Shown here piece by piece: positions 1 through 9,008 of a DNA stretch of 64,000 bases. Position numbers and translations under genes: made by a program. The notes below the pieces were generated by a model. The model saw nothing but the letters and a program-made list of their open reading frames with translations, had not been told where the DNA came from and did no database searches. The DNA lies in contig JAGWWM010000006.1 of NCBI GenBank assembly GCA_018970395.1, forward strand, positions 20,969 through 84,968, written 5' to 3'. How positions within the stretch are numbered: position 1 is the first letter of the stretch; every line of letters starts with the position of its first letter. The DNA comes from Bacteroidota bacterium. GTDB lineage: Bacteria > Bacteroidota > Bacteroidia > Chitinophagales > Chitinophagaceae.

Positions 1-986
1 GGGGTGAATGGGCCATTCAAATGTGGTTCCAGTTCACTTAGATTAATTTCAATGACCTGATCAAAATATTTTTCAGGGTTTGCATAAACTTCCGCATCAC
101 CGGTTAAGTAGGATTTAATCTGATCAGCTGCTGCTGCTACTTCCGCACGACCCGTTGCTTTTAAGTAGCGACTCATGCTTTCATCATAACCGAAGGTAGA
201 AGTGGTAGCCCCGATCTCAGCACCCATGTTACAGATCGTGCCTTTACCCGTGCAGCTCATGGACGTAGCGCCTTCTCCAAAATATTCTACGATGGCATTT
301 GTACCTCCTTTAACCGTTAAGATACCCGCTACTTTAAGAATGACATCTTTAGCGGAAGTCCATCCGTTGAGTTTGCCGGTCAGTTTCACGCCAATCAATT
401 TAGGCATTAAGAGTTCCCAGCTCAGTCCTGCCATCACATCACACGCATCAGCACCACCCACACCAATAGCGATCATACCTAATCCGCCTGCATTCACTGT
501 ATGTGAATCGGTGCCGATCATCATGCCCCCGGGGAAAGCATAATTTTCCAGTACCACCTGGTGAATGATACCCGCACCCGGTTTCCAGAAACCGATGCCG
601 TATTTATTGGAGATAGAAGCCAGAAAATTATAAACCTCTTCATTTTCTTTTACGGCTTTATCGAGATCTGCTTTACTATCTGTCTTGGCTACGATCAGGT
701 GATCACAGTGAACCGTAGAAGGAACAGATACTTTTTTTCTGCCAGTAGTATCAAATTGCAAGAGCGCCATTTGAGCCGTAGCATCCTGCATCGCTACGCG
801 ATCGGGGGCGAAATCAACATACGCTTTTCCTCTTTCATAATTTTTTATTTCCACCCCTTCCCATAAGTGGGCATAGAGAATTTTTTCAGCTAAAGTGAGT
901 GGTTTGCCCAGGGCTTGACGGGCAGCATCTACTTTAGTGGGCATTTCCGCATATAATTTCTTAATAAGATCGAGATCAAATACCAT
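1..986 (-). CDS. acn: Aconitate hydratase, mitochondrial type (3' part cut off by window edge)
   Basis: About 328 N-terminal residues can be read from the ATG at 984-986 down to base 1; the rest lies outside the window. Aconitase interconverts citrate and isocitrate in the TCA cycle using a [4Fe-4S] cluster. The sequence [14 protein letters not shown] near residue 93, then [14 protein letters not shown], then [12 protein letters not shown] are hallmark aconitase segments. The opening block and the spacing of the motifs resemble the eukaryotic mitochondrial form better than AcnA or AcnB. The cluster cysteine motif is partly visible ([19 protein letters not shown]). A TAACTTTG promoter element lies 22 bases upstream. 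Family assignment is secure; the symbol is less so because naming differs between databases. Confidence 0.93.
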   Translation of the reverse strand, partial: MVFDLDLIKKLYAEMPTKVDAARQALGKPLTLAEKILYAHLWEGVEIKNYERGKAYVDFAPDRVAMQDATAQMALLQFDTTGRKKVSVPSTVHCDHLIVAKTDSKADLDKAVKENEEVYNFLASISNKYGIGFWKPGAGIIHQVVLENYAFPGGMMIGTDSHTVNAGGLGMIAIGVGGADACDVMAGLSWELLMPKLIGVKLTGKLNGWTSAKDVILKVAGILTVKGGTNAIVEYFGEGATSMSCTGKGTICNMGAEIGATTSTFGYDESMSRYLKATGRAEVAAAADQIKSYLTGDAEVYANPEKYFDQVIEINLSELEPHLNGPFT

Positions 987-1007
987 AGTTGATTGATTTT
1001 AGCGCGG

Positions 1008-1015
1008 CAAAGTTA
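1008..1015 (-). promoter_or_regulatory. Candidate -7 element (TAACTTTG) of the aconitase gene
   Basis: The minus strand reads TAACTTTG, an exact match to the Bacteroidota -7 consensus TAnnTTTG, ending 21 nt before the aconitase ATG. I see no TTG at the usual distance for a -33 box, so the call rests on the -7 element and its position. Confidence 0.55.
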
Positions 1016-1082
1016 CCAAATAATCAATTTGGGGCGACGATTTAAAGAGGGAAATATCCTAAACATTTTTTACCTTTAATCT

Positions 1083-1301
1083 ATGAATCGCTTTCGGGAA
1101 CTCATAGAGTATAATTTATTTGGCGTTTGCTCCTATATCGGCGAGAAAATGCAAATCTCCACCGCTACCATCCGTAAATACTTTATCTATATCAGTTTTC
1201 TCACTATGGGCTCACCGGTCATTTTTTATTTCATCGCCGCATTCTGGATGAATATGCGTCGATATATCTGGATTAGCAAGCGGAATCCGTTACGGTATTG
1301 A
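1083..1301 (+). CDS. PspC-domain small membrane protein
   Basis: This 72-residue protein is essentially one PspC domain. The stretch FGVCSYIGEKMQIS followed by TIRKYFIYISF, a Gly-containing turn and a hydrophobic segment (PVIFYFIAAFWMN) has the order of the family: a Gly-Val-Cys N-terminal motif, an amphipathic helix, then a membrane helix. PspC proteins act at the inner membrane in the phage-shock envelope stress response, but isolated small forms in Bacteroidota have no assigned role. It stands alone between the divergent aconitase gene and a secreted protein gene. A near-consensus -7 element (TACCTTTA, 1071-1078) lies 4 nt before the ATG. The family call is fairly good; the function is unknown. 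Confidence 0.7.
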   Translation: MNRFRELIEYNLFGVCSYIGEKMQISTATIRKYFIYISFLTMGSPVIFYFIAAFWMNMRRYIWISKRNPLRY

Positions 1302-1495
1302 CCGTTTGTTCTTTCGCTTTAAAATCTTTGAAATCTCAAAATCTTTTATATATTTACAGTGTGTTAATGATTAGTCTCTCTGGTCAAAGCGTCTTATTAT
1401 AATTATCTGCTGCAGTAATTAAAGCCATAGGGTTGATTAGGATTAGATCGTGAGCGATGTGTAGTCTGAACAAATTTTTTACCTAACCAAACTAC

Positions 1496-4400
1496 ATGAA
1501 ATCTAACTTTACCCTCATTTCATTCATTGCTTTATTTTTAATTAGCTTTTCTGCCCAAGCGCAGGAACCCGGTTTTACCTTCGCACAAGTGTTAGATACA
1601 TTTGTTCGGGTAAAGGATCTTGCAAAAGACAATTCCGGGAATATCTATGTTACCGGGAACTTTAATTCTGCAAATGCCTTTTTCGATTTTGATCCCGACC
1701 CTAATTATGAATTATTAGTGCCCGCCCCACAAAGCAGCCGCACATTTATTTTTGTGGCTAAATACTCCCCTGATGGAAGATGCTTATGGGCTTTCAACAT
1801 AGGCAATGCCTCTACTGCGCGAATCTGGTCAGGGAATAGTACCGATAATGCAACCGGAACTTCCATAGGTCTCACCGCTTCCGGGGATGTAATAGTAAGT
1901 GGTTACTACAATGGATTGAATGTAGATTTCGATCCTGCTCCGGGTCGTGAAGATTTACATTCCTCCTATTCTCCCTGTTGTGTTGCCTACAGTGCCGGAT
2001 TTGTTGCCAAGTATAACACCAACGGACAATGGCAATGGACGCGCGAAATAAAAAAAGATTTGCAGTATGGTGAAAGTGGTTATGTAAATAAAATGACGGT
2101 AAGCCCGGCTGGGGACATCTATGCTTATGGCAGCTTCACCAATAGTTCTTTAAACACCAATACTCCTGTTTATTTTAATCCTGTTAACTCAACAGATACC
2201 CTCAGAGGTTCTGGAAGTTTCATTGCAAAGTATAATTCAACAGGTTCTTTTCTATGGGTAAAAAGAGTTGCCGGCATAAATTATACTGATATGCAAGCCG
2301 CCTCTGATGGTGGGTTGGTATTAGGTGGAAGTTTTCAGGGAAGTGTTGATTTCGATATGTCCGAAAACGAAGCTACGCTCAGCTCAACGGCCGGTTCAGA
2401 TGATATTTTTATCAGCAAGTGGAATTCCGATGGCAGTTTTGCTTTTGTAAAAAATTTCTTCAGCACAGGCAGTGAAGGGTTAGATGATCTTGAAATAGAT
2501 CCCTCGGGAAATATATATTTTACCGGTGGATTTACGAATGTAATCCTTTTTACCAGGCCATCTGCACCCGGATTTAGTCTTGATGTTGATGGCTCCGTGA
2601 ATTTCCTTTTGGCAAAATGTAATTCTGAAGGCGAAATCATCTGGGCCAAAAGAATTGCCTCCTTAAATAATGGATTTAGAGAATCCGCGCGCCTTAGCCT
2701 CGATCCCGCTGGTAGCAGTTACATTACAGGTGGCTTTAACTCATCAGTTATTGATGTTGATCCCGCTACGAATGACAGAAGGCTTTATCAATCAACCTCC
2801 CAAGGCTACGATTATTTTGTTGTCAAATATACTAATCAGGGCGATTACCAATGGGGCTTTAGTCTTGGCGGTCAGGGCGACGACGCTGCTATTCCATTGG
2901 CAGTTGACAATAACCAATTTTACCTGTTTGGTACCCTTCCGTTTAATTCCACCGGCTTAGATGCCAACCCCGGCGAAGCTACCAACATGATTGCTCCCGG
3001 CTTCGGCTACGTTATTGGGTTTGACGACTGTGTTCCGACTGTTACCTACTACCCGGATCTTGATGGCGATGGTTTCGGCATTGTAAACGGCGGCATTACT
3101 ACCTGCATATTGCCTTACTCCGGACGTACCAGACCCTATGCAAATAACAATAAGGATTGTGATGATGCAAGACCAACCAGTAGACCCTCTAGTTGGTATC
3201 CTGATAATGACGGCGATGGATACGGATCTATCACATCTACTCCTGTTATACAGTGCGATCCTCCTGCAGGATATATAGGTAACAAGAGTGATTGTGATGA
3301 TAACGACCCTCTTGTAAACATTAAAACTTTTTATCTGGATATAGATGGAGATGGTTACTGGACTAGTTCTATAGAAGCTTGTTCACCGCCATCTCCGTCC
3401 TGGCGCGATTCCAATTATCCGCGTATCAATAAAAATGATTGCGATGACAACAATCCATCAGTGTGGGCTAATAGCACATGGAGCAGAGATCAGGATGGTG
3501 ATGGGTATGTGGCTATCGCCTATGGCTGTTATTCCCCCGGTAGCGACTGGACTATTTATACCGGAAGCTCGAATAATATCGATTGCGATGATATGGATCC
3601 CTTAAAAAAGACGAGACTTTTTTACTTTTTCGATAATGACAATGATGGTTTTGGCAATAGCTTAATATCCGAATATTCTTGTGGCCAACCAGCCGGCAAC
3701 TGGGTTTTGAATGACGATGATTGCGATGATTCGAATAGGGAGCTTTATCCCACAACCTGGTATAAAGATTTTGATCGGGATGGATTGGGGAGTAAAAAAG
3801 ATTCTGTTTTTGCCTGTACACCTCCTGCTGATGCGTTTTGGGTCAATAATAATCTGGATTGTAATGATTCTCGTTTTAATACTACTGCGTATTCAACAGA
3901 CATTCCTACTTTAAGAGCCACTCAAAATGATGATTGCAGCTATACCATTGAAGTTACGGGTGGTGAATTGAAAGATGCAAGCAAATGGGTTTTTTACAGA
4001 GGCAGTTGTGGTGGCGAGGATGCTTTACGTTTGCGCGAAGGGTCGTCTGTCTCTGTTTATCCCTCTGAATACACTTCAACTAATTATTATGTTAGGGGTG
4101 AAAGCGAATGTGTACTAGGCGAATGTGCGATCATTAACATCACCACCGGCAGTCAGCCGGTTTATTATGGAGATATAGATGCGGATGGATGGTACACAGC
4201 AAGAAAATTTTGCAGCGATCCCGGCCCGCAATGGAGCACTACTCAGCCCGATAATTATGCTGAAAAATTTGATTGTGATGATAGCGATGATCAGATTAAT
4301 CCGGCGGCTCCGGAGATATGCGGAAACGGTATAGATGAGAATTGCGATGGCTTAATAGACGAAAGGCCTTACTATACTGTACTAAGCACCTCCGATTCCT

Positions 4401-5770
4401 GGAAAACATATGCAGGCAGTGTAGAAGAAGTTTATAAGACAGCTGATTACGACGATGCATCCTGGTTAACGGCCGTTATCAATCCAATTTGTTCCTGGTC
4501 AATGGGCTCAGCCTACCCCCCTGGTTTCAGTACTCCAATTCTAGCGATAAATCATCCATACTATTTAAGTGCCGTTACCGATAACGATGTATTATTTCGT
4601 AAAACCTTCAATGTGACTGATAAGGAGACTAAACAATTCCTTATAGAATTTTTTGCGGATACTGATGTGCAAATATGGCTCAATGGTCAATTGATCATAG
4701 AAGAGGATATTACAGGTGGGGTAGTTTATAGTGGAAAAAGGGATAGGTCTGCCTACATCATTAATGGGGTAAATACCATTTTAGTAAAGGTAAAAAATCG
4801 AAGTAGTGGAGGCGGTTGTTTTGCATGTCGCATTTCGTCTACTCCTATCGTAAAGTTTTATGCCGATGCAGACGGGGATGGTTACGGCAACCCGGAAATT
4901 GTTGTGCCAAGCGATAGTTATTGTATTCCTCCAACGGGAGCTACAGCAGACAATACCGATTGTGATGACAATAATTATTACCTGCATGAAACATTTACCC
5001 GCTATTATGATTTAGATGGGGATGGATATTATGCTACCATCAAACTTTGTGATATTACTGGTTTGCCATCCTGGTATTTATCAGATAATTCAAGCTTTTT
5101 CGGGCCTGATTGTAATGATGAAGATGTTACCATAAACGCCCCTTATATCAACATTACTAACTATGCAACATACACAGGGACATTAAACGTCTGTGCCGGA
5201 GAACAGATAATGCTGAATTATAATTCCTGTGCAACATTCAGCAGTTCCAATTTATTTCAAATTCAATTAAGTGATAAGAATGGGAATTTTACAGAACCTG
5301 TTAATGTCATCAGCTCCTTAAATGATGCGAGCCAGAGTGGATCTATTGGAGCGTTAATTCCTTTTTCAACAGAGCCCGGCAACGATTATAGATTAAGAAT
5401 AGTAAGCACCGATGCTCCTGTCATTGGTCAACCCTACGGAACAGCACTGAAGGTGAGATCAACAGGCTGCATAACGTCAACTTCCACCAACACAAATGCT
5501 GCATCAAATGCTTATGCCGGAACAGGCGTGATTGCATTTCCGAACCCGACAAATGGAAAAGTAAACCTTAAGATCAGCAACTTTAATCCGGGTAAGGCAA
5601 TGGTGAAAGTAACGGATGTTTTAGGAAGAATAATAGAACTAAGAACATTGCATATTGTAAAAAGCGAGCAGGTTATACAGCTAGAGCTCATGAACAGGGC
5701 ACAGGGAACCTACTTTATACAGGTACAGCAGGGATATTTTCGAAAAACCATGACCTTAATTAAACAATAA
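1496..5770 (+). CDS. Secreted T9SS cargo protein with MopE-like metal-binding repeats
   Basis: This 1424-residue protein starts with a signal peptide (MKSNFTLISF..., cleavage likely after FSAQA). Residues about 25-500 carry repeats of the form DxxGNIYVTGxF / FVAKYxxxGxxxW, typical of SBBP or delta-60 beta-propeller-like modules. From about residue 515 there are nine blocks in which an aspartate-rich turn such as DxDGDGYG is followed by DCDD or DCND. One (CDGLIDE after DCDDSDDQINPAAPEICGNG) is a full MopE-type putative metal-binding motif, so calcium binding is likely. The last 80 residues (FPNPTNGKVNL ... GTYFIQVQQG ... KTMTLIKQ) form a type A sorting domain, which routes the protein through the type IX system whose translocon SprA is encoded at 56394. 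The substrate or adhesive role is unknown. The gene is monocistronic. Confidence 0.88.
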   Translation: MKSNFTLISFIALFLISFSAQAQEPGFTFAQVLDTFVRVKDLAKDNSGNIYVTGNFNSANAFFDFDPDPNYELLVPAPQSSRTFIFVAKYSPDGRCLWAFNIGNASTARIWSGNSTDNATGTSIGLTASGDVIVSGYYNGLNVDFDPAPGREDLHSSYSPCCVAYSAGFVAKYNTNGQWQWTREIKKDLQYGESGYVNKMTVSPAGDIYAYGSFTNSSLNTNTPVYFNPVNSTDTLRGSGSFIAKYNSTGSFLWVKRVAGINYTDMQAASDGGLVLGGSFQGSVDFDMSENEATLSSTAGSDDIFISKWNSDGSFAFVKNFFSTGSEGLDDLEIDPSGNIYFTGGFTNVILFTRPSAPGFSLDVDGSVNFLLAKCNSEGEIIWAKRIASLNNGFRESARLSLDPAGSSYITGGFNSSVIDVDPATNDRRLYQSTSQGYDYFVVKYTNQGDYQWGFSLGGQGDDAAIPLAVDNNQFYLFGTLPFNSTGLDANPGEATNMIAPGFGYVIGFDDCVPTVTYYPDLDGDGFGIVNGGITTCILPYSGRTRPYANNNKDCDDARPTSRPSSWYPDNDGDGYGSITSTPVIQCDPPAGYIGNKSDCDDNDPLVNIKTFYLDIDGDGYWTSSIEACSPPSPSWRDSNYPRINKNDCDDNNPSVWANSTWSRDQDGDGYVAIAYGCYSPGSDWTIYTGSSNNIDCDDMDPLKKTRLFYFFDNDNDGFGNSLISEYSCGQPAGNWVLNDDDCDDSNRELYPTTWYKDFDRDGLGSKKDSVFACTPPADAFWVNNNLDCNDSRFNTTAYSTDIPTLRATQNDDCSYTIEVTGGELKDASKWVFYRGSCGGEDALRLREGSSVSVYPSEYTSTNYYVRGESECVLGECAIINITTGSQPVYYGDIDADGWYTARKFCSDPGPQWSTTQPDNYAEKFDCDDSDDQINPAAPEICGNGIDENCDGLIDERPYYTVLSTSDSWKTYAGSVEEVYKTADYDDASWLTAVINPICSWSMGSAYPPGFSTPILAINHPYYLSAVTDNDVLFRKTFNVTDKETKQFLIEFFADTDVQIWLNGQLIIEEDITGGVVYSGKRDRSAYIINGVNTILVKVKNRSSGGGCFACRISSTPIVKFYADADGDGYGNPEIVVPSDSYCIPPTGATADNTDCDDNNYYLHETFTRYYDLDGDGYYATIKLCDITGLPSWYLSDNSSFFGPDCNDEDVTINAPYINITNYATYTGTLNVCAGEQIMLNYNSCATFSSSNLFQIQLSDKNGNFTEPVNVISSLNDASQSGSIGALIPFSTEPGNDYRLRIVSTDAPVIGQPYGTALKVRSTGCITSTSTNTNAASNAYAGTGVIAFPNPTNGKVNLKISNFNPGKAMVKVTDVLGRIIELRTLHIVKSEQVIQLELMNRAQGTYFIQVQQGYFRKTMTLIKQ

Positions 5771-5869
5771 GATTATAGAAATGTGAAAGATTTTACGGAC
5801 TCACCATCGAAGCACCCAACCAGTTGATGAATCATTGATAGATTTCAGCCTGAGTTCGCATTTAAGTTT

Positions 5870-5877
5870 TACTTTTG
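5870..5877 (+). promoter_or_regulatory. Candidate -7 element (TACTTTTG) of the kdnA operon
   Basis: TACTTTTG is an exact TAnnTTTG match ending 18 nt before the kdnA ATG. No clear -33 TTG is seen. Confidence 0.55.
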
Positions 5878-5895
5878 CTGTTCTAAATCAATACT

Positions 5896-7104
5896 ATGCC
5901 GGGCGTTGAATTTTTCGGTGCGGAAGAACAAAAAGAAGTGAATGACGTGATGCAAACGGGCATCCTTTTCCGCTATAATCATGATCAGCAAAGACAAGGA
6001 ATCTGGAAAGCGCGCGAGTTTGAAGCGGAAGTATGCCGCTTCACCGGGGCGAAATATGCACATGCTGTTTCGAGCGGTTCTACTGCAGTTGCCACTGCAC
6101 TCGCTGCAGCAGGTGTTGGAGCTGGTGATGAAGTGATTGTTCCTCCCTTCACGTATGTGGCTTCTGTTGAAGCTGTTTTATTTGTGGGGGGCATTCCGGT
6201 TTTTGCGGAAATTGATGAAACATTATGTTTGAGTGCAGAAGGTATTCGCAAAGCATTGACGCCTAAAACGAAAGCCATTCTGATGGTGCACATGTGTGGC
6301 GGCATGGCGGATATGGATGGCATCATGCAGATTGTAAAAGAAAAAAACCTGGTGCTGGTAGAAGATGCCGGTCAGGCTTACGGCGCATCGTATAAAGGAA
6401 CGAAAGTAGGATTATTTGGAAAGACCGGTTGTTACTCATTCGACTTCTTCAAAATTGCAACTGCAGGTGAGGGAGGAGTATTAGTTACCAATGATGAGCA
6501 GGCATATAAACATGCAGATTCATATTCTGATCATGGTCATGATCATGTTGGAAACAACAGAGGGATGGAGCAACATCCGATCATCGGATTCAATTACCGC
6601 ATCAGTGAATTGCATGCAGCCGTTGGCGTTGCGCAAGCACGCAGGGTGCCCGAAGTGATTCGGCTGAACCGAAAGAATAAAACTTTATTCGCTTCCCTGC
6701 TTTCAGATATTCCCGGCGTTTCTTTCAGCAAACTTGCCGATCCGGAAGGAGATTCTGCCACCTTCCTCAATATTTTACTCCCCGATACAGACAGTGCGAA
6801 AGAAGTCGTTCGCCTGATGAATGAAAAAGGCATTGCAGGATTTAATTACTGGTATATCAACATGTATCATTTCATCAACCAGTGGGATCATATTAAAACA
6901 CTAAAATCTGCTGCTAAACTGCCGATTCATTTGCTCGGACAGTCGCAGGATTATACCAAGTTGGATTTGCCAAAATCTCAGGAAGTGATTGGCAGATTGA
7001 TTTCATTCGTAGTACGTTGTACCTGGAAGGAAGAAGAAGTGCGCGAACTGGCAACACGTGTTCGCAGTTGTATTGAAGAAGCTTTAACCAAAGTGCATGC
7101 ATAA
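5896..7104 (+). CDS. kdnA: 8-amino-3,8-dideoxy-manno-octulosonate transaminase (KdnA)
   Basis: This is a 402-residue DegT/DnrJ/EryC1/StrS-family PLP aminotransferase. The likely PLP lysine is K186 in CYSFDFFKIATAGEGG; VEDAGQAYG (residues 155-163) supplies the cofactor-binding aspartate. From memory, the N-terminal MPGVEFFGAEE block, IVPPFTYVASVEA, FAEIDETLCLS and SDHGHDH closely match KdnA of Shewanella, which transfers an amino group from glutamate to C8 of 8-oxo-Kdo. The next two genes encode the matching Kdo 8-oxidase and Kdo-8-phosphate synthase, which makes this specific call much stronger than a generic sugar aminotransferase. The reading frame overlaps kdnB by 8 bp. The product would be incorporated in place of Kdo in lipopolysaccharide. 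Confidence 0.85.
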   Translation: MPGVEFFGAEEQKEVNDVMQTGILFRYNHDQQRQGIWKAREFEAEVCRFTGAKYAHAVSSGSTAVATALAAAGVGAGDEVIVPPFTYVASVEAVLFVGGIPVFAEIDETLCLSAEGIRKALTPKTKAILMVHMCGGMADMDGIMQIVKEKNLVLVEDAGQAYGASYKGTKVGLFGKTGCYSFDFFKIATAGEGGVLVTNDEQAYKHADSYSDHGHDHVGNNRGMEQHPIIGFNYRISELHAAVGVAQARRVPEVIRLNRKNKTLFASLLSDIPGVSFSKLADPEGDSATFLNILLPDTDSAKEVVRLMNEKGIAGFNYWYINMYHFINQWDHIKTLKSAAKLPIHLLGQSQDYTKLDLPKSQEVIGRLISFVVRCTWKEEEVRELATRVRSCIEEALTKVHA

Positions 7105-8176
7105 GAATTTTAAAAACATTGACAAGGTTGTTTTTGGAAGAGGGAGTCTTTCAACACTTGCTTCCATCCTCGAGCCTGTCCGCAAAGAAAATGACCATTT
7201 CTTTCTATATGTAGTTGATCAATATTTTCATAATAAAGATTTGATTCAAAAATTGCCGGTTCAGGATGCAGATGTACTGAAATGGATTGATGTGGATCCG
7301 GAAGAACCGACAACACATTTGATTGATCGTTTACGAGATGAAATTTTAAATGAAAAGGGATTGCCTTCTGGCGTAATAGGCATTGGCGGTGGCAGCATCA
7401 TGGATATTGCAAAAGCAGTTTCATTGATGTTCACCAATGAAGGTTCTTCCACTTTATATCAAGGATTGAATCTGATTAAAAAGCCGGGCATCTATCATTT
7501 GGGTATTCCTACGATTTCCGGAACAGGCGCAGAAGTGAGCATGACAGCTGTATTGACAGGACCTGAAAAAAAACTTGGATTAAAGTGCGACTGGACCGTA
7601 TTCAATCAGGTCATCCTCGATCCTGAATTGATTGCAACTGTTCCTTCCGATAAATGGTTTTATACGGGTATGGATACTTATATCCACTGTATTGAAAGTG
7701 AGCAGGGCTTGTTGAATAATGCGTTCAGTCATGCCTATGCGGATAAATCTTTACAGCTATGTAGAGAAATATATTTAGGCAAGGATGCCGGACAAACCCC
7801 GGAGAATGATGACAAGTTGATGGTCGCCTCTTTGATGGGTGGATTGAGTCTTACGTATTCAGAAGTTGGAATCTGTCATGCACTGTCTTATGGTCTCTCT
7901 AAAATTTTACATTACAAACATTGTTATGCCAACTGTGTAGCGTTTCAGCATCTCGAAGATTATTACGGAGAAGGGGTGAGAGAGTTTAAGCAGATGTTAG
8001 CGCAGCATAAAATTCAGTTGCCACAAAATTTGAGTAAAGACTGGACAGAGGAGCAGATTGAAGCGATGGCGGAAGTAGCATACAAACTGGACCACATGTG
8101 GAAGCATGCGATTGGTGCTGACTGGAAAGAAAAAATTACTATAACAGATATTCAAAATTTATTTAAAAGATTATAA
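7097..8176 (+). CDS. kdnB: 3-deoxy-manno-octulosonate 8-oxidase, Fe-dependent alcohol dehydrogenase family (KdnB)
   Basis: This 359-residue protein belongs to the iron-containing (group III) alcohol dehydrogenases. GIGGGSIMDIAKA near residues 95-107 is the dinucleotide-binding motif. GMDTYIHCIE, GICHALSYG and HYKHCYANC supply the Asp/His metal ligands. KdnB oxidises the C8 hydroxyl of Kdo to the aldehyde that KdnA aminates. The ATG lies within the last codons of kdnA (8-bp overlap), and kdsA starts one base after its stop, so the three are translationally coupled. By family alone the substrate could be another polyol; the neighbourhood decides in favour of Kdo. Confidence 0.83.
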   Translation: MHKNFKNIDKVVFGRGSLSTLASILEPVRKENDHFFLYVVDQYFHNKDLIQKLPVQDADVLKWIDVDPEEPTTHLIDRLRDEILNEKGLPSGVIGIGGGSIMDIAKAVSLMFTNEGSSTLYQGLNLIKKPGIYHLGIPTISGTGAEVSMTAVLTGPEKKLGLKCDWTVFNQVILDPELIATVPSDKWFYTGMDTYIHCIESEQGLLNNAFSHAYADKSLQLCREIYLGKDAGQTPENDDKLMVASLMGGLSLTYSEVGICHALSYGLSKILHYKHCYANCVAFQHLEDYYGEGVREFKQMLAQHKIQLPQNLSKDWTEEQIEAMAEVAYKLDHMWKHAIGADWKEKITITDIQNLFKRL

Positions 8177-8177
8177 A

Positions 8178-9008
8178 ATGAGCGTAAAGAAAGTTAAGGT
8201 TGGTTCCATTGATTGTGGCGCAGATAATTTGTTTTTGATTTCCGGTCCTTGTGTGATTGAGGAAGAAAGTATCATGCTGAAAACAGCGGAAGAATTAAAA
8301 AAGATTAGTGAGTGTTTAGGTGTTGCCGTGATTTATAAATCATCTTTTCTGAAAGATAATAGAAGCAGCTTGTCGTATTATCAGGGGCCTGGTTTGGAAG
8401 AAGGATTGAAGATATTAGCGCGTATTAAGAAAGATTTCGGATTTCCGATTTTGACAGATATTCATTATCCCGATCAGGCGAAGCCGGTGGGTGAGGTTTG
8501 TGATGTGTTGCAGATTCCTGCGTATTTGTGTATGCAGAGCGGATTATTGGTGGCAGCGGCGCAGACCGGGAAGGTGATCAATATCAAGCATGGACAGTTT
8601 TTAGCGGCGGAGAATATGAAGCATCCCGTTGGCAAGTGTGTGGATGCCGGTAATGATCAGATCATATTGACGGAGCGCGGCTATACGATGGGTTACAATG
8701 ATCTGATTGTAGATCCGAGGGCATTTTATCACATGGGTAAATTAGGGTATCCTGTAGTTTTTGATATTACGCATTCCATTCGAAAATATGGCATACCGAG
8801 CGCCGACTCCAAAGGAGGCGCGAGGGAGTTCTTACCCGTACTCAGCAGAGCCGGTGTAGCAGCGGGCGTAGATGGAGTCTTTATTGAAGTGCACCCTGAA
8901 CCGGAGAAAGCATTATGCGATGCAGCGAGTCAACTTTCTGTGTATCAGCTCGAGGAATTCATGAAGCCGCTGATTGAGCTTCATGCAATAGAATTGAAAT
9001 ACCGTTAG
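8178..9008 (+). CDS. kdsA: 3-deoxy-8-phosphooctulonate synthase (KdsA)
   Basis: This 276-residue enzyme condenses arabinose 5-phosphate with phosphoenolpyruvate to give Kdo 8-phosphate, the entry to Kdo synthesis. Its full length matches the family. Diagnostic segments are LISGPCVIEEES near the N-terminus, YKSSFLKDNRSS, TDIHYPDQA, QIPAYLCMQSGLL, NIKHGQF and the C-terminal FIEVHPEPEKALCDAASQL. It is the third gene of the kdnA-kdnB-kdsA operon, so the operon supplies both Kdo and its 8-amino modification. Its stop codon overlaps the stop of the convergent sulfite reductase gene by 3 bp. Confidence 0.95.
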   Translation: MSVKKVKVGSIDCGADNLFLISGPCVIEEESIMLKTAEELKKISECLGVAVIYKSSFLKDNRSSLSYYQGPGLEEGLKILARIKKDFGFPILTDIHYPDQAKPVGEVCDVLQIPAYLCMQSGLLVAAAQTGKVINIKHGQFLAAENMKHPVGKCVDAGNDQIILTERGYTMGYNDLIVDPRAFYHMGKLGYPVVFDITHSIRKYGIPSADSKGGAREFLPVLSRAGVAAGVDGVFIEVHPEPEKALCDAASQLSVYQLEEFMKPLIELHAIELKYR

